This document shows, piece after piece, positions 8,759 through 9,489 of a stretch of 9,489 nucleotides of DNA (its first letter is position 1; every line of letters begins with the position of its first letter). Location: NCBI GenBank assembly GCA_013695405.1, contig JACDAO010000468.1, forward strand, positions 1 to 9,489, written 5' to 3'. The position numbers were made by a program, and so were the translations under genes. This DNA comes from Acidobacteriota bacterium (GTDB taxonomy: Bacteria > Acidobacteriota > Vicinamibacteria > Vicinamibacterales > Vicinamibacteraceae). Below the pieces are notes generated by a model. It was given only the letters and a program-made list of their open reading frames with translations, did no database searches and was not told the DNA's origin.

Positions 8759-9489
8759 ATGACCAAGCTGTCCGTCAACGTCAACAAGATCGCCACCCTC
8801 CGCAACAGCCGCGGCGGACTGCTGCCCTCGGTGGTCGACGCGGCCAGGGTCTGCGTCGAGGCCGCGGCACCGGGCATCACCGTGCACCCGCGGGCCGATG
8901 GACGCCACATCACCTTCCAGGACGTTCGCGACCTGAAGGACCTGCTGTCGTCGTTCCCGGCGGTCGAGTTCAACATCGAAGGCGATCCGCGGCCCGATCT
9001 GCTCACCCTGGTCGAGTCGGTCCGGCCGCACCAGTGCACGCTGGTGCCGGTGCGCCCCGGCGAGATCACCAGCGAGGCCGGCTGGCCGGCCGACACGCCG
9101 GAAGTCGAGTTGCGCGACATCGTGGCGCGACTGCGGGGCCACGGCATCCGGGTCTCGGTGTTCGTCGAACCAGAGGAGAGCGCGGTGCACTTCGCGCAGC
9201 GCGTCGGCGCCGACCGGGTCGAGTTGTACACCGAGCCGTACGCCCGCGCCTTCGCCACGCCGAACGCCGATCTGACTGGTGCGATCGCCCGCTACGCGCG
9301 CGCCGCGACGCTGGCCGATCAGCTCGGTCTCGGGGTCAACGCCGGTCACGACCTCGACCTCGAGAACCTGCCCGATCTGGTGGCCGCGTTGCCGCGTCTC
9401 GATGAGGTTTCGATCGGACATGCGCTGATCGGCTACGCGCTGTACGTCGGCCTGCGACAAGCCGTGCTCGAGTACCGCGAGGTGCTGGA
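8759..9489 (+). CDS. pdxJ: Pyridoxine 5'-phosphate synthase PdxJ (3' end beyond window)
   Basis: PdxJ condenses 1-deoxy-D-xylulose-5-phosphate with 3-amino-2-oxopropyl phosphate to give pyridoxine 5'-phosphate, the last ring-forming step of DXP-dependent vitamin B6 synthesis. The window shows 243 codons from the ATG and ends before a stop. E. coli PdxJ is about 243 residues, so only a few codons should be missing. Visible motifs are NKIATLRNSRG (9-19), ITVHPRADGRHI (40-51) with catalytic His43, FNIEGDP (71-77) with catalytic Glu74, LVPVRPGEITSEAG (95-108), and VNAGHDL (193-199) with catalytic His197, then SIGHALIG (218-225). Unlike the E. coli type, the usual Asp-His before IATLRN is Asn-Lys and HLRED is HPRAD; I believe this is a recognised sub-type of the family. 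It is the last gene of the run, 4 bases after glmM. Confidence 0.95.
   Translation, partial: MTKLSVNVNKIATLRNSRGGLLPSVVDAARVCVEAAAPGITVHPRADGRHITFQDVRDLKDLLSSFPAVEFNIEGDPRPDLLTLVESVRPHQCTLVPVRPGEITSEAGWPADTPEVELRDIVARLRGHGIRVSVFVEPEESAVHFAQRVGADRVELYTEPYARAFATPNADLTGAIARYARAATLADQLGLGVNAGHDLDLENLPDLVAALPRLDEVSIGHALIGYALYVGLRQAVLEYREVL

Overview
The window is GC-rich bacterial chromosome. About 8.4 kb of it, from position 1207 to the right edge, is a same-strand run of housekeeping genes: tilS, ftsH, folP, cdaA (dacA), a YbbR-domain gene (cdaR), glmM and pdxJ. pdxJ is cut off by the window end. The third-codon-position GC bias, the non-consensus but recognisable protein signatures and the coupling tilS-ftsH-folP-cdaA-ybbR-glmM-pdxJ would fit a GC-rich Acidobacteriota, possibly of the Vicinamibacteria type. 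That assignment is an inference from protein flavour and gene order; no rRNA or other marker is present to confirm it.

Layout. Positions 1-616 hold no gene I can support. At most the left edge carries the last codons of an upstream gene, and the rest looks like degraded or non-coding DNA. Positions 617-1045 encode the C-terminal two thirds or more of a group III truncated haemoglobin. Its first helices, including the FY..V segment that supplies the B10 tyrosine, are not readable in frame, so it is probably a 5'-damaged pseudogene. tilS follows after a 161-base gap and overlaps ftsH by a TTGA junction with a strong Shine-Dalgarno. Between ftsH and folP lies a cluster of GTAG-headed palindromes like REP/SMAG elements: two direct copies, one inverted copy and one decayed copy. 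folP, cdaA, cdaR, glmM and pdxJ then follow with gaps of 24, 2, 53 and 4 bases, as expected for one operon.

How the genes work together. TilS makes the AUA-decoding lysidine tRNA. FtsH is the membrane AAA+ zinc protease. FolP makes dihydropteroate for folate. CdaA makes cyclic di-AMP, and the YbbR protein and GlmM are its known genetic partners and modulators. GlmM also makes glucosamine-1-phosphate for peptidoglycan precursors. PdxJ makes pyridoxine 5'-phosphate, the precursor of PLP. The cdaA-cdaR-glmM core is the conserved cyclic di-AMP/cell-wall module.

I see no phage, defence, CRISPR or biosynthetic novelty. The three items most worth a second look are the altered Walker A loop of FtsH (GQPVTGKT instead of GPPGTGKT), the palindromic repeat cluster with compensatory arm changes, and the damaged truncated haemoglobin beside an unexplained region.
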